Source of the DNA: Treponema sp.
GTDB lineage: Bacteria > Spirochaetota > Spirochaetia > Treponematales > Rectinemataceae
DNA length: 5,219 nt
Assembly: GCA_012516755.1 (NCBI GenBank)
Contig: JAAYWE010000306.1
Span: forward strand, 1-5,219
Reading direction: 5' to 3'
Positions within the stretch are counted from its first letter, which is position 1. Each line of letters opens with the position of its first letter. Positions 4,256 to 5,219 of this stretch are shown here, piece by piece. The notes beneath the pieces are model-generated. The model did no database searches, had not been told where the DNA came from, and saw only the letters and a program-made list of their open reading frames with translations. The position numbers and the translations under genes are program-made.

Positions 4256-5203
4256 ATGCTGTATACTACCATTGTCCTGATCAGCCTCCTATTCTCAAGC
4301 TGCAGACATCCGATGGCACAGGCGGTCTTTGATGAAGCCTTTATGCTTCTCTATCCAGATCTCTCCCAAGCCGTTGCAAGTAAATTTCAGCTGGATAGTG
4401 TGGCAAGCCCCGGGGCCGCTACACAGCTTTTGGAAAAAATGACTGATCCGAAAACAACGGATAATCAGTCTTTGAAAATCATCATAGCCAGTCCATCTGT
4501 AACTCCAGTAATTCAAGAATTCGCCTCCAAAGGCTGCTTTGCGTTAATAAACCTTTTAACTCCAGCCAATGGATTTTATTCTGTCGAATGGGATAATGCG
4601 TGGGCATACCGACAGATTGGGCTCTTAGCGGGCTATCGCCTTGCTGTTCTCCAAAAAGAGACAGACAAAAATGCCTCAGCAGCCCTGCTCTTTGCTCGCG
4701 GTATAGGAAGGAGCGATACAGAGCTGGAAGTATTCAATCGAGCCTTTAGAGAAAGTTATCTACGAGCTACCATGGGCACTGAGCAAGAAAATTCTTCAAA
4801 TCAAGCCGCAATTATGCCCGAAAATGCTCTTAAAGTATTCGATGTAGACAATCTGAATCTTCCTGGAGATAGGCTGGAGCAAGTGCTCTCTGTGGTAGAA
4901 CAAATAGAAGAAATAAAACCCAGCGTTTTGATCTTTGCTTGCACTAGCAGGCTTGCTCTAGAAAAAACTTGTGAGATTCAAGGAATAGATATCATTGCCG
5001 ATATAAGAGGCCTGGGGAAAGATATTCCGCATAAGAAATTATTTGCATCGCTTGGAGAGAATAGATCCAATCTCCTGAGAGCGCTCCTAAAGACAGTGAA
5101 AGAAATAGAAGATGGAAACACCGAGCCTCATTCCGTATATTTAAAACCTGGTCTCGCATTATCGAAAGAGGCTCGGCACATCCAGCAAGAGTTAAAACCT
5201 TAG
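4256..5203 (+). CDS. Putative lipoprotein, possibly of a periplasmic-binding (BMP/PnrA-like) fold
   Basis: I do not recognise this gene with certainty. From ATG 4256 it encodes 315 residues. A hydrophobic stretch (residues 4-13) ends in LFSSC, with Cys16 as the likely lipidated residue. The lipobox is relaxed (Phe at -3), as spirochaetes tolerate. The mature part alternates strands and helices: KIIIAS (74-79), FALIN (95-99), WDNAWAYRQIGLLAGYRLAV (112-131), ASAALLFARG (140-149), SVLIFACTSRLALE (223-236), IDIIADI (244-250) and a late helix (270-287) ending in EIEDG. This order, with the LLAGYRLA segment and terminal KTVKEIEDG helix, resembles BMP/PnrA substrate-binding lipoproteins, but similarity is weak and no ligand can be named. 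Start choice is uncertain: ATG 4199 and 4181 are in frame and would add Arg-Lys just before the hydrophobic core, but give an unusually long n-region. No start has a strong ribosome binding site. The gene is divergent from fba and ends 16 bases before the window edge. Confidence 0.6.
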   Translation: MLYTTIVLISLLFSSCRHPMAQAVFDEAFMLLYPDLSQAVASKFQLDSVASPGAATQLLEKMTDPKTTDNQSLKIIIASPSVTPVIQEFASKGCFALINLLTPANGFYSVEWDNAWAYRQIGLLAGYRLAVLQKETDKNASAALLFARGIGRSDTELEVFNRAFRESYLRATMGTEQENSSNQAAIMPENALKVFDVDNLNLPGDRLEQVLSVVEQIEEIKPSVLIFACTSRLALEKTCEIQGIDIIADIRGLGKDIPHKKLFASLGENRSNLLRALLKTVKEIEDGNTEPHSVYLKPGLALSKEARHIQQELKP

Positions 5204-5219
5204 GCACTCTGCGATAAAG

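Overview
The window reads as a stretch of ordinary bacterial chromosome, most likely from a spirochaete (Treponema or a relative). That placement is an inference. It rests on the very short omega subunit, the ZapB-like coiled-coil protein plus ZapA directly behind infC-rpmI-rplT, the single-domain class II aldolase, and a lipoprotein with a relaxed lipobox. No rRNA, tRNA, CRISPR array, insertion sequence or phage gene was seen. Coding density is high, and the longest gap without a gene is about 156 bases.

Seven complete genes and one truncated gene lie on the minus strand. Read in the direction of transcription, from high to low coordinates, they are: fba (class II fructose-bisphosphate aldolase), a 156-base gap, infC (IF-3), rpmI (L35), rplT (L20), a ZapB-like coiled-coil gene, zapA, an 87-base gap, rpoZ (RNA polymerase omega), and the 5' part of miaA (tRNA dimethylallyltransferase), which runs off the left edge. 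Spacing from infC to zapA is 19, 22 and 4 bases and then a 20-base overlap, so these five genes look like one translation-plus-cell-division operon. rpoZ and miaA overlap and form a second tightly coupled pair with their own candidate promoter. Candidate promoters also precede infC and fba.

One gene lies on the plus strand at the right end, divergent from fba. It encodes a probable lipoprotein of about 315 residues with alternating strand/helix character, loosely like periplasmic binding proteins of the type I / BMP (PnrA) kind. Its candidate promoter overlaps the fba promoter face to face.

Functionally the region joins glycolysis (fba), translation initiation and the large ribosomal subunit (infC, rpmI, rplT), Z-ring assembly (coiled-coil protein and ZapA), transcription (rpoZ) and tRNA modification (miaA). 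I do not see an obvious new defence or mobile system. The most interesting points are the division gene pair fused to the IF-3/L35/L20 operon, a perfect dyad over the infC promoter, a possible Shine-Dalgarno-masking leader, the insertion in the N-terminal part of MiaA, and the uncharacterised lipoprotein.
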